The notes below the pieces were generated by a model. That model was not told the origin of the DNA. It did not search any database and was given only the letters and a program-made list of their open reading frames with translations. The translations under genes and the position numbers were made by a program. Shown here piece by piece: positions 38,870-48,915 of a stretch of 64,000 bases of DNA. This DNA comes from Bacillus sonorensis NBRC 101234 = KCTC 13918 (GTDB lineage: Bacteria > Bacillota > Bacilli > Bacillales > Bacillaceae), in the NCBI RefSeq assembly GCF_001592005.1, contig NZ_BCVZ01000014.1, forward strand, positions 43,819 to 107,818, written 5' to 3'. Position 1 is the first letter of the stretch. The number at the start of each line of letters is the position of its first letter.

Positions 38870-38935
38870 TATGATTCCTCCTTCTTGTTATAGGACAACA
38901 GCCAGATGTCATTTTTTCTGTCTCGCTCTTCTTAA

Positions 38936-38953
38936 TTGCAAGTTTCATGCCAA
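38936..38953 (-). promoter_or_regulatory. Sigma-54 (SigL) promoter of rocD
   Basis: On the minus strand TTGGCATGAAACTTGCAA has the invariant GG at -24 and GC at -12 with the correct spacing. It lies 67 bp before the rocD start and fits a RocR-activated, SigL-dependent promoter. Confidence 0.85.
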
Positions 38954-39006
38954 GCGACAAATTACCGGAAATTCAGGCAATTCGCGCAACTCATATGCCA
39001 ATTTTT

Positions 39007-39043
39007 TTGCACTTTTACATCGTATATGCATGAAAATTTTGCA
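39007..39043. promoter_or_regulatory. Candidate RocR upstream activating region
   Basis: Three TGCA cores lie on a short AT-rich stretch (TTGCA at 39007; TGCATGAAAATTTTGCA at 39027-39043, an imperfect dyad). Enhancer sites for sigma-54 activators usually sit 50-150 bp from the promoter; these lie 55-105 bp from it and also just before rocR, which RocR represses in B. subtilis. Confidence 0.45.
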
Positions 39044-39100
39044 CCCCGGAACATTCTTCGCTTAAAATAAAAGCAGATTGGGACAAAGGGGGATATTCAT

Positions 39101-40510
39101 ATGCTGATGGATCTTGAACTCCTGCAGCTTATTTTTCAGCGAATCATCAATGAAATTGATATCGGCCTGCACATCGTCGATGAAAACGGCACATCGGTCG
39201 TATACAACAATAAAATGAAGCAGATTGAAGGAATGGATGTGGAGGATGTGCTCGGCAAAAACCTTCTCGATGTGTTTACATTTGCAGAGCATGACAGTAC
39301 GCTCCTCCAGGCTCTTCAATACGGCAAAACGATCAAAAACGTGAAGCAGACGTACTTTAATAACAAGGGCCAGGAAATCACAACCGTCAATCATACGTTT
39401 CCCATATTGAAAAACGGGAACATTAAAGGTGCGATCGAGATCGCAAAAGATGTCACAAAGCTGGAGCGGCTGATCAGAGATAATATGAATAAAACGGAAA
39501 ATGCAAAGTATACGTTTGACAGCCTGATCGGGGACAGCCCGGCGTTCAGGGAGGTGTGCGAACACGCAAAACGGGCGACCCGCACCTCTTCATCGATTCT
39601 CATCGTCGGAGACACCGGAACCGGAAAAGAGCTGTTTGCCCAAAGTATACATAATGGAAGCCAAAGATCAACAGGGCCATTTGTCTCACAAAACTGCGCC
39701 GCTCTCCCCGAAAGCCTTGTCGAAGGCCTTCTGTTCGGAACGACGAAAGGAGCCTTTACAGGCGCTGTCGACCGTCCCGGCCTTTTTGAACAGGCAAATG
39801 GCGGTACACTGCTGCTTGATGAAATCAATTCACTGGATTTAAATTTGCAGGCCAAACTTTTGCGTGCCATCCAGGAGAAAACGATTCGGCGGATCGGCGC
39901 TTCCAAAGACACGCCGATCGACGTCAGAATCATTGCGACGATGAACGAAGATCCCGTCGATGCCATCAGCGCCCAGCGGCTTCGCAAAGATTTGTATTAC
40001 AGGCTGAGCGTCGTCACCTTGTTCATTCCTCCATTAAAAGATCGAAAAGAAGATATCCTGCCTCTCGCACTCCATTTTATCGATAAATACAATGCGCTGT
40101 TTCAAATGGAGGTCAAAGGCATGGAGGATGAAGTCAGCGAATTTCTGCTTTCTTATGATTGGCCTGGGAACGTCAGGGAGCTTGAACATTTGATCGAAGG
40201 CGCGCTGAATATGATGTCATATGAAGAAACCATCGATCTTACACACCTTCCCTTTCAATACCGGACAAAATCACAGACAAAAGACCGGCTGCAAAAACAC
40301 TACGGCTATGAATTTTTTGCAACGCTGCCTTCCGGTTCCGCTCCCCCTTTAAAGGAACAGATTGAGAATGCCGAGAAATATTTTATTCAAAAAACGATCA
40401 AAAAATGCGACAACAACATATCAAAGGCGGCAAAAACACTGGGGATCAGCAGGCAGAGCCTTCAATACCGCTTAAAAAAATGGGGAATCCGGCCGGATCA
40501 AGAACGGTGA
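39101..40510 (+). CDS. rocR: Sigma-54-dependent activator of arginine catabolism
   Basis: A 469-residue NtrC-family regulator. Residues about 5-125 form a PAS sensor domain (IGLHIVDENGTSVVYNNKMKQ), the receptor for ornithine or citrulline. The AAA+ domain (about 145-375) has Walker A GDTGTGKE, the sigma-54 contact loop GAFTGA and Walker B LLLDEINSL. The last 45 residues form a Fis-type helix-turn-helix (NISKAAKTLGISRQSLQYRLKKW). It is divergent from rocD. Confidence 0.93.
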   Translation: MLMDLELLQLIFQRIINEIDIGLHIVDENGTSVVYNNKMKQIEGMDVEDVLGKNLLDVFTFAEHDSTLLQALQYGKTIKNVKQTYFNNKGQEITTVNHTFPILKNGNIKGAIEIAKDVTKLERLIRDNMNKTENAKYTFDSLIGDSPAFREVCEHAKRATRTSSSILIVGDTGTGKELFAQSIHNGSQRSTGPFVSQNCAALPESLVEGLLFGTTKGAFTGAVDRPGLFEQANGGTLLLDEINSLDLNLQAKLLRAIQEKTIRRIGASKDTPIDVRIIATMNEDPVDAISAQRLRKDLYYRLSVVTLFIPPLKDRKEDILPLALHFIDKYNALFQMEVKGMEDEVSEFLLSYDWPGNVRELEHLIEGALNMMSYEETIDLTHLPFQYRTKSQTKDRLQKHYGYEFFATLPSGSAPPLKEQIENAEKYFIQKTIKKCDNNISKAAKTLGISRQSLQYRLKKWGIRPDQER

Positions 40511-40548
40511 TCACCTTCAAACGCTTTTCATCACTAAAAACGAATTTC

Positions 40549-40576
40549 TTGACTCATACTAAAAAAAGTTTATGCT
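40549..40576 (+). promoter_or_regulatory. Sigma-A promoter of tcyABC
   Basis: TTGACT (40549-40554), a 16-bp spacer and TATGCT (40571-40576), 66 bases before tcyA. Cystine uptake genes are often under CymR, but I did not find a site that I would defend. Confidence 0.6.
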
Positions 40577-40642
40577 TTACTTTTGGAAGGCCCTTAAGTA
40601 AAATCATATCAAATAAATCCAATCAGAAAAGTGGGGAATAAA

Positions 40643-41449
40643 ATGAAAAAAGCAATATTCGCAGCGCTCATGACACTATTGATCGCCGTAACAGCGGCTT
40701 GCGGAGCCACAGGTGATAATGCTAAGGATCAAAACACAGGGGGCGGCAAAAACCTTTGGTCTCAGGTGAAAGATAAAGGTGTACTAACAATCGGTACGGA
40801 AGGAACGTATGAACCTTTCACGTTCCATGATAAAAAAACCGACAAACTGACCGGATATGATGTAGAAGTCATGCAGGAAGTCGCAAAACGGCTCGGCTTG
40901 AAAGCTGAGTTTAAAGAAACGCAGTGGGATAGTATGTTTGCCGGCCTGAACTCAAAACGTTTTGATGTCATCGCCAACCAGGTTGGTAAAAAAGGCCGTG
41001 AAGACAAATACGAATTTTCCGATCCATATACGACTTCCCAGGCTGTCGTCGTTACAAAAAGCGGCAGCGAATTGAAAGCTGAGAACGATGTCAAAGGAAA
41101 AACAGCGGCACAGTCATTGACGAGCAACTATAACGATCTGGCGCAAAAAGCCGGCGCGAAAATCGAAGGCGTTGAGGGCATGGCCCAGGCTTTCCAGCTG
41201 ATTCAGCAGGGCCGTGTTGATCTTACTTATAATGACAAGCTCGCGGTGCTCAACTATTTGAAAACATCAGGCAACAAAAATTTGAAAATCGCTTTTGAAA
41301 CAGGCGATCCGCAAACAACACATTTCACATTCCGAAAAGGAAGCGGCGAGCTGGTTGATAAAGTGAATGGTGCGCTGAAAGAAATGAAAGAGGATGGTAC
41401 GCTGTCTAAAATCGCGCAGAAATGGTTTGGCGAAGATGTTTCTAAATAA
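40643..41449 (+). CDS. tcyA: Cystine-binding lipoprotein of an ABC importer
   Basis: A 268-residue extracytoplasmic binding protein. The signal peptide ends in a lipobox (LLIAVTAACGAT). The mature part has the family 3 amino-acid-binding fold: VLTIGTEGTYEPFTFHD, LTGYDVEVMQEVAKRLG and a later LTSNYNDLAQKAGA. GTGGGG is the ribosome binding site of the ATG at 40643; the GTG inside it could also be read as a start. It is first in the tcyABC operon, with tlpC behind on the opposite strand as in B. subtilis. Confidence 0.9.
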   Translation: MKKAIFAALMTLLIAVTAACGATGDNAKDQNTGGGKNLWSQVKDKGVLTIGTEGTYEPFTFHDKKTDKLTGYDVEVMQEVAKRLGLKAEFKETQWDSMFAGLNSKRFDVIANQVGKKGREDKYEFSDPYTTSQAVVVTKSGSELKAENDVKGKTAAQSLTSNYNDLAQKAGAKIEGVEGMAQAFQLIQQGRVDLTYNDKLAVLNYLKTSGNKNLKIAFETGDPQTTHFTFRKGSGELVDKVNGALKEMKEDGTLSKIAQKWFGEDVSK

Positions 41450-42137
41450 TATGCAGGCGGCCATCGGAACAGCCATCCCGTGGGATCTTGTCCGGGAGTC
41501 GTTTTGGCCGATTTTTTTAAGGGGAATCTACTACTCGATTCCCCTTGCCATTCTCTCTTTTATATTCGGAATGATCATCGCGCTCATTACGGCGCTGGCG
41601 AGAATGTCAAAATCTCGGATTTTAAAAGCGATTTTCAGCATATATGTCTCAGCGATCCGCGGAACGCCGCTGCTCGTTCAGCTGTTTATCATCTTTTACT
41701 TGTTTCCGGCGTTTCAAGTGACGATCGATCCTTTTCCAAGCGCTGTCATCGCGTTTTCTCTTAATGTCGGCGCCTATGCGTCAGAAATTATCCGCGCTTC
41801 CATCCTGTCGGTTCCAAAAGGGCAGTGGGAAGCCGCTTATTCGATCGGGATGACCCAGAAAACGGCGCTCTCACGAGTCATTTTGCCTCAGGCTGTGCGC
41901 GTTTCGATTCCGCCATTATCAAATACATTTATCAGTTTGATTAAAGACACATCTCTCGCATCACAAATTTTGGTTGCCGAATTATTCCGGAAAGCCCAGG
42001 AAATCGGCGCTGCCAATCTTGATCAGATTTTAATTATCTATATAGAAGCCGCATTTATCTACTGGATCATCTGCTTTGTTCTTGCGCTCGTTCAGCAGCA
42101 GATCGAACGGCGCTTAGACCGGTATGTGTCCAAATAA
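41436..42137 (+). CDS. tcyB: Cystine ABC importer permease
   Basis: A 233-residue permease with five helices of the HisM/QM family. Its EAA loop reads [31 protein letters not shown]. The start overlaps the end of tcyA by 14 bases; the ATG at 41436 gives the MFLNN beginning and length known for TcyB. Confidence 0.9.
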   Translation: MFLNNMQAAIGTAIPWDLVRESFWPIFLRGIYYSIPLAILSFIFGMIIALITALARMSKSRILKAIFSIYVSAIRGTPLLVQLFIIFYLFPAFQVTIDPFPSAVIAFSLNVGAYASEIIRASILSVPKGQWEAAYSIGMTQKTALSRVILPQAVRVSIPPLSNTFISLIKDTSLASQILVAELFRKAQEIGAANLDQILIIYIEAAFIYWIICFVLALVQQQIERRLDRYVSK

Positions 42138-42151
42138 GGAGGGATATCTCA

Positions 42152-42895
42152 ATGCTTGCGATAAAAGGGCTGAATAAATCTTTTGGCGAAAACGAAATCT
42201 TAAAAAAGATTGATTTGAATATCGAAAAAGGGAAAGTAATCGCCATTTTAGGGCCTTCCGGTTCGGGAAAAACGACGCTGCTTCGCTGCCTGAACGCGCT
42301 TGAAATTCCAAACCGCGGAATCCTTTCATTTGACGACTTTACAATCGACTTTTCAAAAAAACATAAGCAGGCCGACCTGCTTCGACTGCGGAGAAAGTCG
42401 GGAATGGTGTTTCAAGCCTATCACCTGTTTCCACACCGCACCGCGCTTGAAAATGTGATGGAAGGGCCGGTAAAAGTGCAAAAACGCGACAAAGCGGAAG
42501 TCAAAAAAGAAGCGATTCAGCTTTTAAAAAAAGTCGGCCTCGAGGAAAAAATGGACCTCTATCCGTTTCAGCTTTCAGGCGGACAGCAGCAGCGCGTCGG
42601 CATCGCCCGCGCCCTAGCCATCAAACCTGAGCTGATGCTGTTTGATGAGCCCACATCCGCCCTTGACCCTGAGCTGGTCGGAGAGGTGCTGAAGGTGATG
42701 AAAGATCTGGCAAACGAAGGCTGGACAATGGTCGTCGTCACCCATGAGATCAAATTCGCGCAGGATGTCGCGGATGAAGTCGTGTTTATCGACGGAGGCG
42801 TGATCGTTGAACAGGGACCGCCGGAGCAAATCTTTTCGGCGCCAAAAGAAGAGCGGACAAAACAGTTTTTAAACCGGATTTTGAACCCGGTGTAA
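42152..42895 (+). CDS. tcyC: Cystine ABC importer ATPase
   Basis: A 247-residue ATPase: Walker [10 protein letters not shown] near residue 35, [15 protein letters not shown], and Walker [18 protein letters not shown], the form typical of polar amino acid importers. It follows tcyB by 14 bases and ends at a strong terminator. Confidence 0.92.
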   Translation: MLAIKGLNKSFGENEILKKIDLNIEKGKVIAILGPSGSGKTTLLRCLNALEIPNRGILSFDDFTIDFSKKHKQADLLRLRRKSGMVFQAYHLFPHRTALENVMEGPVKVQKRDKAEVKKEAIQLLKKVGLEEKMDLYPFQLSGGQQQRVGIARALAIKPELMLFDEPTSALDPELVGEVLKVMKDLANEGWTMVVVTHEIKFAQDVADEVVFIDGGVIVEQGPPEQIFSAPKEERTKQFLNRILNPV

Positions 42896-42899
42896 GCAA

Positions 42900-42926
42900 A
42901 ACAGCCTGATCTTAGATCAGGCTGTT
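42900..42926. terminator. Bidirectional terminator between tcyC and tlpC
   Basis: A perfect 12-bp stem (42900-42911 with 42915-42926) and a TTA loop, with a T-rich tract after it, between convergent genes. Confidence 0.9.
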
Positions 42927-42932
42927 GCTGTT

Positions 42933-44657
42933 TTATTCGGCTAATTTAAACCGGGACGCCGCTTCTTTCAATTCTTCAGACAGCGAGGACAGCTGCTCAA
43001 TGGCTGAAGCGATCTCTTGCATGCCGGCGCTTTGCTGCTCGGCTGCGGCGGCCACTTCTTCAGAGCCTGCCGCCTGCTCCTCGGTAACGGCAGATATCTG
43101 CTCCATGGCAGAAGAAATGTTCTGATAGGATTCTTTCACTTTTAACAGAGATTGCAGCAATTGATCCGTTCTCTCGGCAAATTGAGAAATCCCTTGAAAG
43201 ATGCCTGAAAAATTCTCATATGTTCCATTAATTAAAATCTGGCCTTTATCGACCGCTTCACTGCCTTCATGAATGCGCTCCATGACAAGACGGCTGCTCT
43301 CCTGCGTTCCCGCTACAAGCTGTGAAACGGATAATGCGGCTTCTGCCGAGCGCTCGGACAGCTTTCTGACTTCCCCGGCGACAACCGCGAAGCCTTGTCC
43401 TTCTTCACCGACCCGCGCAGCTTCAATCGAGGCGTTCAGCGCCAGTAAATTCGTCTGTTCGGCAATTGAAGAAATCATTCCAATGACTTTTTCGATTTCC
43501 TCTGTATGGTTGTGCATGTCTTGGGCCGCTTGCTTTGACTCTTCCATAACGTTTTTGATTGTATTGGTTTGCTGCAAAGTTTCTTCCACAAGCTCCTGCC
43601 CTGTCTTGGAATCTTTGCTGACACCTTCTGCAACCTGCTTCATCTCGTTCACCTTGTCGGTCACGTGTGAGATCTGCTTATCGATTTCAGCTGCGGATGT
43701 ATGACAATCCGTAACAGATGAGACGACTTCATTGATTCCCTCGCTCATGCTGTTCATCGATTCCGCCACCTGCGCCGCGCTCTCACTTGACTCGGAAGAT
43801 ACATTTTTCAGCTGAAGGCTCGTGTTTGACACCTCTTGCGAAGAGGCGGATATGTGCCCGATCAAACGTCTTAAATTATCGCTCATCCGCTCAAAAGAGG
43901 CCGCTAATTTGCCGACTTCATCGCTGCTTTTGACGGACACTTCGGCAGATAGGTCACCGTCGGCGATTTTTTCCGACGCCTTCATCAACTGTCTGATCGG
44001 CTTGGCAATATACGTGCCGAGGAAATAGGCCATCAGCATTCCGATCAGTATGACAAACAGCGAGATCCCCAGCGTATACCATTGCGCTTTTTCAGCTGTT
44101 TTTGGGATCACGGAAGCATCAAGGTCAATGCCCAATATACCGGTCTGCTCCCCGGAATCGTCCGTAAGCGGCAGAAAAATCGATTGATGAATCCCGTATT
44201 TGTCTTGATATACGTCGCTTACCATCGTTTTATTGTCGGCTATCGCCTTTTTCATATCGGATGAAAAAGCATACGCCGTCCCGAAATCATTCTCTGTATC
44301 AGATAAAGCGATGATTCGTTCTTTGCCGCCTTGGTTGGAAAGAATATAAATATTTTCGAGCTTGTTTTTCTTTTTCAGCTCATCAAGGGCTTTTCTCGTC
44401 TCCTGGTACAAATCGCTGTCAGCGGATGTAATGTTCAGCTTATTGCCTTCAATGCGGTTAATCTGGCTTTCTGCAAGATGGATATCTGTATAAAGCCGGT
44501 TTTCAAACTGCTGTTTTAATTGCTCTGACAAATCTTTGCTGATCACGTTGAAAATAGCTGAAAAGCATGCAATCGTAATGATCAGGACCAAAGCGACGCC
44601 GAGCATGATTTTGACTGAAATGTGCCCTGTTAACTTTTTCTTTAGCTTGTTCATCAT
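42933..44657 (-). CDS. tlpC: Methyl-accepting chemotaxis protein
   Basis: A 574-residue chemoreceptor. Two membrane helices (about 17-37 and 193-213) enclose an extracellular Cache-like sensor domain with the segments [18 protein letters not shown] and [22 protein letters not shown] follows at about 214-268. The long cytoplasmic coiled coil has its tip at [38 protein letters not shown]. It lies convergent to tcyC, as in B. subtilis, where it is TlpC. The ligand is unknown. Confidence 0.88.
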   Translation of the reverse strand: MMNKLKKKLTGHISVKIMLGVALVLIITIACFSAIFNVISKDLSEQLKQQFENRLYTDIHLAESQINRIEGNKLNITSADSDLYQETRKALDELKKKNKLENIYILSNQGGKERIIALSDTENDFGTAYAFSSDMKKAIADNKTMVSDVYQDKYGIHQSIFLPLTDDSGEQTGILGIDLDASVIPKTAEKAQWYTLGISLFVILIGMLMAYFLGTYIAKPIRQLMKASEKIADGDLSAEVSVKSSDEVGKLAASFERMSDNLRRLIGHISASSQEVSNTSLQLKNVSSESSESAAQVAESMNSMSEGINEVVSSVTDCHTSAAEIDKQISHVTDKVNEMKQVAEGVSKDSKTGQELVEETLQQTNTIKNVMEESKQAAQDMHNHTEEIEKVIGMISSIAEQTNLLALNASIEAARVGEEGQGFAVVAGEVRKLSERSAEAALSVSQLVAGTQESSRLVMERIHEGSEAVDKGQILINGTYENFSGIFQGISQFAERTDQLLQSLLKVKESYQNISSAMEQISAVTEEQAAGSEEVAAAAEQQSAGMQEIASAIEQLSSLSEELKEAASRFKLAE

Positions 44658-44669
44658 CCATATCCCCTT

Positions 44670-46334
44670 TTACTTCATCACCGTGACAGTTTCAAACTGC
44701 CGGCAGACATCCTCGATGTTTTCTTTTAAGTAGTCGATGATTTGCGGTACATGCTCAGGCAATGTATAAGGAGAAATCACGAAAAATTTGCTGACGTACA
44801 GCGGAATCTCAGCACCTTCACGCGTTCCCGCCAACAGGTGCTTTTTCGTATCTCCGAAAAACATCTTGTCCCGATTCGCACCCAGCTTCTCGAATAGCTT
44901 CTCATTCAAACGGTTGTTTCTTTCAAGCTCTTGAACGGTGCATTGTCCCGATATTTCATCGGCAAATCTCGGCGCTCCTTCAGGATAAATCCGAAACAGC
45001 GTAGACATGCCGTGGTTATCAGGATTCATAATGTCCGCCTGCGGTATGCGGCGGATGAGCTGTTCACGAAAATGAAGATTCACTTCAAGGAACTGGCCGA
45101 GCAGTTTTTGATACCCTTCGCGCCCAAATGCCATCAGCGCGCTGTACATGCTGATGGAGCTGGCCATCCGTGAACATTCCAACGTATAGCCTGTATGATA
45201 GTCGCCGTAGCCGCGGTGGCCGACATAAGGCGTCTCCTCAGGATCAAGGTCGATCCGTTTCAGATCATTTGCTTTTTTGACAAGGAACAGGCTTGTGACA
45301 TAAGGCGTCTGGCCCAGCTTCTGAAAATCAAAGCAAAGCGAGTCGGCTTCATGCAAGTGCTGCATTTTATCCTTGATCGCCTTGATCATGCCAAGGACGC
45401 CCGGACTGAAGGATAAAGCGTTCTCATCCACATCATAATCATTGAAAAAAGCAAAAAATCCGCCCAGAGCAGAATCTGCATGAATATGCGGAACAGGCAG
45501 ATCAAAATCACCGGCTATTTCCTCAGCGGCTGACCGTACGGCCCGGACATCATCGATCCCGATCGCATCCGTCGTTCCCGTCGTGGCGACGATATAAACC
45601 GGAATACCGCCATTTTCGCAAACTTCTCTCATTTTTTTCCGCAAATCGTCCGTGTCCATGGAGTGATCAAGGTGCGTTTTGACTTTGATCAGGCGGTCGC
45701 TGCCAAGACCCGTCGCCTCCATTGACTTATACAGGCTGTAATGAGCCGCTTCTGAACAGAAGGCATAGAAGTTTCCGGGAACTCCTTCCTTAAGAGCCGA
45801 AGGCGACATTTTCGCAATCGCGATCCGCAGCCCCGTGTAAACCGCGCCTTGTCCGCCCCAAGTCGTATAGCCGCCGCTTGTCTCGGCATCATAGCCCGCC
45901 AGCTTCGACATCATCGCGGTGACCTTCACTTCAGCCTCCGCACCGGCCGGCCCGTACACATCCCATAAATTATTGCCATTGACCATAAAGGCGGTGAGCA
46001 TGCCTAAAATTCCCGGAATGCTGGCCATCGGAAGAATATTGGTAAAAAAGTATTTTGTATGGTACGGATGGCTGTGCAAAAGCTTCAGCAGCTCTTCATT
46101 GACATCTTCCATCGGACGTCCTGAAACGGGAATTTTGCTTTCGGAAATCAATTTTTCATAAAAAAGGCCTTCCCTGTTCTTTTCCCCCTTGAGGTTGACC
46201 TGATCCGGATGTTTTAAATCGTCGACTCCGCGGATCAGCTGCTCGATCAGAGATAAAAATTCGCTTCTCTTCGCTGCATTTCCGTCTTCGCTCGGAAACC
46301 ATTTCTGTACATCTGATGTCTTGCTTTGCTGCAT
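44670..46334 (-). CDS. PLP-dependent group II amino acid decarboxylase
   Basis: A 554-residue enzyme of the glutamate/tyrosine/aspartate decarboxylase superfamily. The PLP pocket shows HIHADSALGGF (Asp that binds the pyridine nitrogen, about residue 282) and the candidate Schiff-base Lys in CFDFQKLGQTPY (about 340). TSGGYTTWGGQGAVYTGLRIA is the phosphate-binding region. The active-site Lys context (QKLG rather than HKW) is unlike classical family members, so the substrate is uncertain. It starts 335 bp from a LysR gene on the same strand, its likely regulator. Confidence 0.82.
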   Translation of the reverse strand: MQQSKTSDVQKWFPSEDGNAAKRSEFLSLIEQLIRGVDDLKHPDQVNLKGEKNREGLFYEKLISESKIPVSGRPMEDVNEELLKLLHSHPYHTKYFFTNILPMASIPGILGMLTAFMVNGNNLWDVYGPAGAEAEVKVTAMMSKLAGYDAETSGGYTTWGGQGAVYTGLRIAIAKMSPSALKEGVPGNFYAFCSEAAHYSLYKSMEATGLGSDRLIKVKTHLDHSMDTDDLRKKMREVCENGGIPVYIVATTGTTDAIGIDDVRAVRSAAEEIAGDFDLPVPHIHADSALGGFFAFFNDYDVDENALSFSPGVLGMIKAIKDKMQHLHEADSLCFDFQKLGQTPYVTSLFLVKKANDLKRIDLDPEETPYVGHRGYGDYHTGYTLECSRMASSISMYSALMAFGREGYQKLLGQFLEVNLHFREQLIRRIPQADIMNPDNHGMSTLFRIYPEGAPRFADEISGQCTVQELERNNRLNEKLFEKLGANRDKMFFGDTKKHLLAGTREGAEIPLYVSKFFVISPYTLPEHVPQIIDYLKENIEDVCRQFETVTVMK

Positions 46335-46474
46335 GTTTCTCTCTCCTGACTGTATTTATGTTGATTTTCAAAAAAAATATCTCACTCGCCATATCGGGCA
46401 ATATACCTAAATTTTTAGGATTTCGAGCCAATTTTCGTGAAAATGTTTTATTTTTGCGGTTTTTGCGGTAATGT

Positions 46475-46503
46475 AAAAAACTTCTTAACGTGTTGTTAAG
46501 AAG
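46475..46503 (-). terminator. Terminator-like hairpin between the LysR gene and the decarboxylase
   Basis: CTTCTTAAC (46481-46489) pairs with GTTAAGAAG (46495-46503); on the minus strand TTTTTT follows. It lies 166 bases after the LysR stop and 147 before the decarboxylase start. The rest of the 46335-46668 gap shows no gene. Confidence 0.75.
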
Positions 46504-46668
46504 CTTATGTGAAATTATGCTTAAAAACCTGTTCCATTGACCTATAAAAAGAAGCTTCAGATTGAGGAGCGTAAACACGGGACAGAGACGGATGCAAACA
46601 TACCGGCTAAAAAACAAAATACAGCACCATGAATCTCCATTCTTTTTCAGTTTGAAAAATCTCAGTTT

Positions 46669-47526
46669 CTAGTCATTGTACATAAGCGACTGGCTCAGCT
46701 CTCTAAACTGCTTTTCGATCGGTGTCAGCTGATGATGCAAACGGGTGATCATATACGTATTGACGTATCGATATGAAGGCGGCGCCTCCAAATACGGTCC
46801 GGTCTTAAAGCGTTTTGCGACTCTTTTGGAAACGAGGGAAATGCCCATGCCGATTGAAGCAAGCTGAACGAGCGTCTGGATGTCGCCGACCTCGATCGTT
46901 TCGCCGCGGGTTATGTTCATGTCTGCGAACATATTGTTCAAGATCGAGAGGTACAAACATTTATCTGAAAGGATAAGGACGCTTTTGCCTTCTATATACT
47001 CTTCCAATCTCGTGTTTTCTCCAATCCCTTCTCCGATGATAACCATTTCCTCCACACCCAATTGTTCGTAATGGATGTTCTTGTTGCCCATTGATCCGAT
47101 CGCATGCGCAATATCAATATTTCCCAGAAGAAGCTGTTCCTCGATATATTCCGTTGATCCTGTTTTCAGCGTCACCGATAAGTTCGGATGCATTTGATAA
47201 AGCGTGCTTAATGAACCCGCCAATTGCCTTCCGCCGACCGATATCATCGTGCCGATCCGGAGTACCGGATCATATTTTTTCATTTTATTTTCTGTTTCTT
47301 CCCATAGAAGCAGCATTTTTTTAAACTGCTGATAGAGAACCTCGCCTTCTTTAGTTAATTGAACACCCTTTGAGCTTCTGATGAGCAATTCTTGACCGTA
47401 ATGGGCTTCAATTTTTTTCATCTTGGCCGTCATATTTGATTGCAGATGATTGAGCTTGACCGCGGCAGCCGATATGCTGTTCAGCTCCGCAACGGAAACA
47501 AACGCCTTCATGTTTTCGATATCCAC
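46669..47526 (-). CDS. LysR-family transcriptional regulator
   Basis: A 285-residue regulator. The N-terminal helix-turn-helix reads VDIENMKAFVSVAELNSISAAAVKLNHLQSNMTAKMKKIE; the rest is the effector-binding domain. The GTG at 47526 was chosen because GGGAGG lies 9 bases upstream and the family usually begins two or three residues before the first helix. It may control the decarboxylase on the same strand or the divergent oxidoreductase. Confidence 0.85.
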   Translation of the reverse strand: MDIENMKAFVSVAELNSISAAAVKLNHLQSNMTAKMKKIEAHYGQELLIRSSKGVQLTKEGEVLYQQFKKMLLLWEETENKMKKYDPVLRIGTMISVGGRQLAGSLSTLYQMHPNLSVTLKTGSTEYIEEQLLLGNIDIAHAIGSMGNKNIHYEQLGVEEMVIIGEGIGENTRLEEYIEGKSVLILSDKCLYLSILNNMFADMNITRGETIEVGDIQTLVQLASIGMGISLVSKRVAKRFKTGPYLEAPPSYRYVNTYMITRLHHQLTPIEKQFRELSQSLMYND

Positions 47527-47651
47527 CGATTTTCGCCTCCCATCAAAAAAAGTGATATCAGCATCATACATTAACATTTTTCATGATCATGATGTCTCAT
47601 TATACTTGAATTACATTTAATTGCCACATCACGGCATTGGAGGGAACATTC

Positions 47652-48770
47652 ATGAATCATCATGTAATCAAAACGGGTATTATCGGCGGCTCTATGAATA
47701 ATCAGTGGGCCAGCCGGGCCCATATACCGGCTCTTACAGAGCATCCGGATTTTCAAATCACGGCGATCGGAACATCCAACATGGAGTCTGCCAAAAAAAG
47801 CGCGGCGGCTGTCGGCGCGCCGCTCGCTTTTGCGGATATCCAGGCATTGGCTGAATCAAAAGATGTCGATTTAGTCGTCGTCAGCGTAAAGGTTCCGTTC
47901 CATTATGAAGCTTCCATCGCGGCGATCGAGGCGCACAAGCATGTGTATTGCGAATGGCCGCTTGCGATTGACACAAAACAAGCGAAGAAGCTGGCGGAAT
48001 TGGCGGAGAAAGCGGGCATCCATCATGCCGTAGGCCTGCAGGCAAGGCAATCCCCTGAAATCAACTACTTGAAGCAGGCGGTGCAAAAAGGCGAGATCGG
48101 AAAGGTGCTGTCCTGCACCATGCATGTCGCTACTCAGGGAAAAGGCGGGATAACCGATGAGAAAAGCAGCTATCTGTTATATCAAGAAAACGGCGCCGAC
48201 TTGCTGGCAATCAACGGCGGACATTCTCTTGATGCGCTATGCTATATCCTTGGCGGCTTTAAAGAGCTTTCCGCTTTGACGAATATCAATTATCCGGAAG
48301 CCATTGTACAGGAATCCGGTGAACGGATTCACAAAAACACCGCTGATCAAATATTAATAAACGGAACCCTTACAAGCGGCGCATCAGCTTCCGTTCATAT
48401 TCAAGGGGGCGTTTATCCGGCATTTCGTTTAGACATACAAGGAGAGAAAGGCGCTTTCCGCCTGTCACAGCAGCGTTCTGCCGGACATGTGCAATTCGGC
48501 CGGCTTACGCTTGAAAAACTGTCCTATTCCGACAGCTCGGCTCTATTCACAGATGCTGAAGAAATCCGCTGGGAAAGCGTAAGACAGTCATCGGAAAAAG
48601 ACGCGCATCCGGCGGGCTACGTCAAAAAAGCGTTTCATGTGCTGGCGGGAGATATTGTTGAAAACAAACGGGACATTCCCGACTTTCACGACGCGGTGAA
48701 GCTGCACATGCTGTTGGATGCGGTTCGCGAGTCGGCTGAGACAGGACGTAAAATCGTTATCGCACAATGA
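47652..48770 (+). CDS. Gfo/Idh/MocA-family oxidoreductase (Gal80-like)
   Basis: A 372-residue protein with an N-terminal Rossmann fold (KTGIIGGSMNNQWASRAHIPAL) and CEWPLAIDTKQAKKLAELA, the form of the EKP motif in this family. The C-terminal part (ATQGKGGITDEKSSYLLYQE; NGGHSLDALCYILG) resembles Gal80-type members. It probably oxidises or reduces a sugar or polyol with NAD(P). GGAGGG upstream fixes the ATG at 47652. It is divergent from the LysR gene, 125 bp apart. Confidence 0.82.
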   Translation: MNHHVIKTGIIGGSMNNQWASRAHIPALTEHPDFQITAIGTSNMESAKKSAAAVGAPLAFADIQALAESKDVDLVVVSVKVPFHYEASIAAIEAHKHVYCEWPLAIDTKQAKKLAELAEKAGIHHAVGLQARQSPEINYLKQAVQKGEIGKVLSCTMHVATQGKGGITDEKSSYLLYQENGADLLAINGGHSLDALCYILGGFKELSALTNINYPEAIVQESGERIHKNTADQILINGTLTSGASASVHIQGGVYPAFRLDIQGEKGAFRLSQQRSAGHVQFGRLTLEKLSYSDSSALFTDAEEIRWESVRQSSEKDAHPAGYVKKAFHVLAGDIVENKRDIPDFHDAVKLHMLLDAVRESAETGRKIVIAQ

Positions 48771-48915
48771 TCGGAAGGGCTTCATCTTGCCGGCGCAACG
48801 GTTCATTCCTCTAAAACGCTTGTTCCACGGCATTCAGTGAATAATTCCTATTCTGCTCCGCATCTGATTATGATACAATAACACTCGATTGTGTTTTGGA
48901 AAGAGGGGAATCCAT

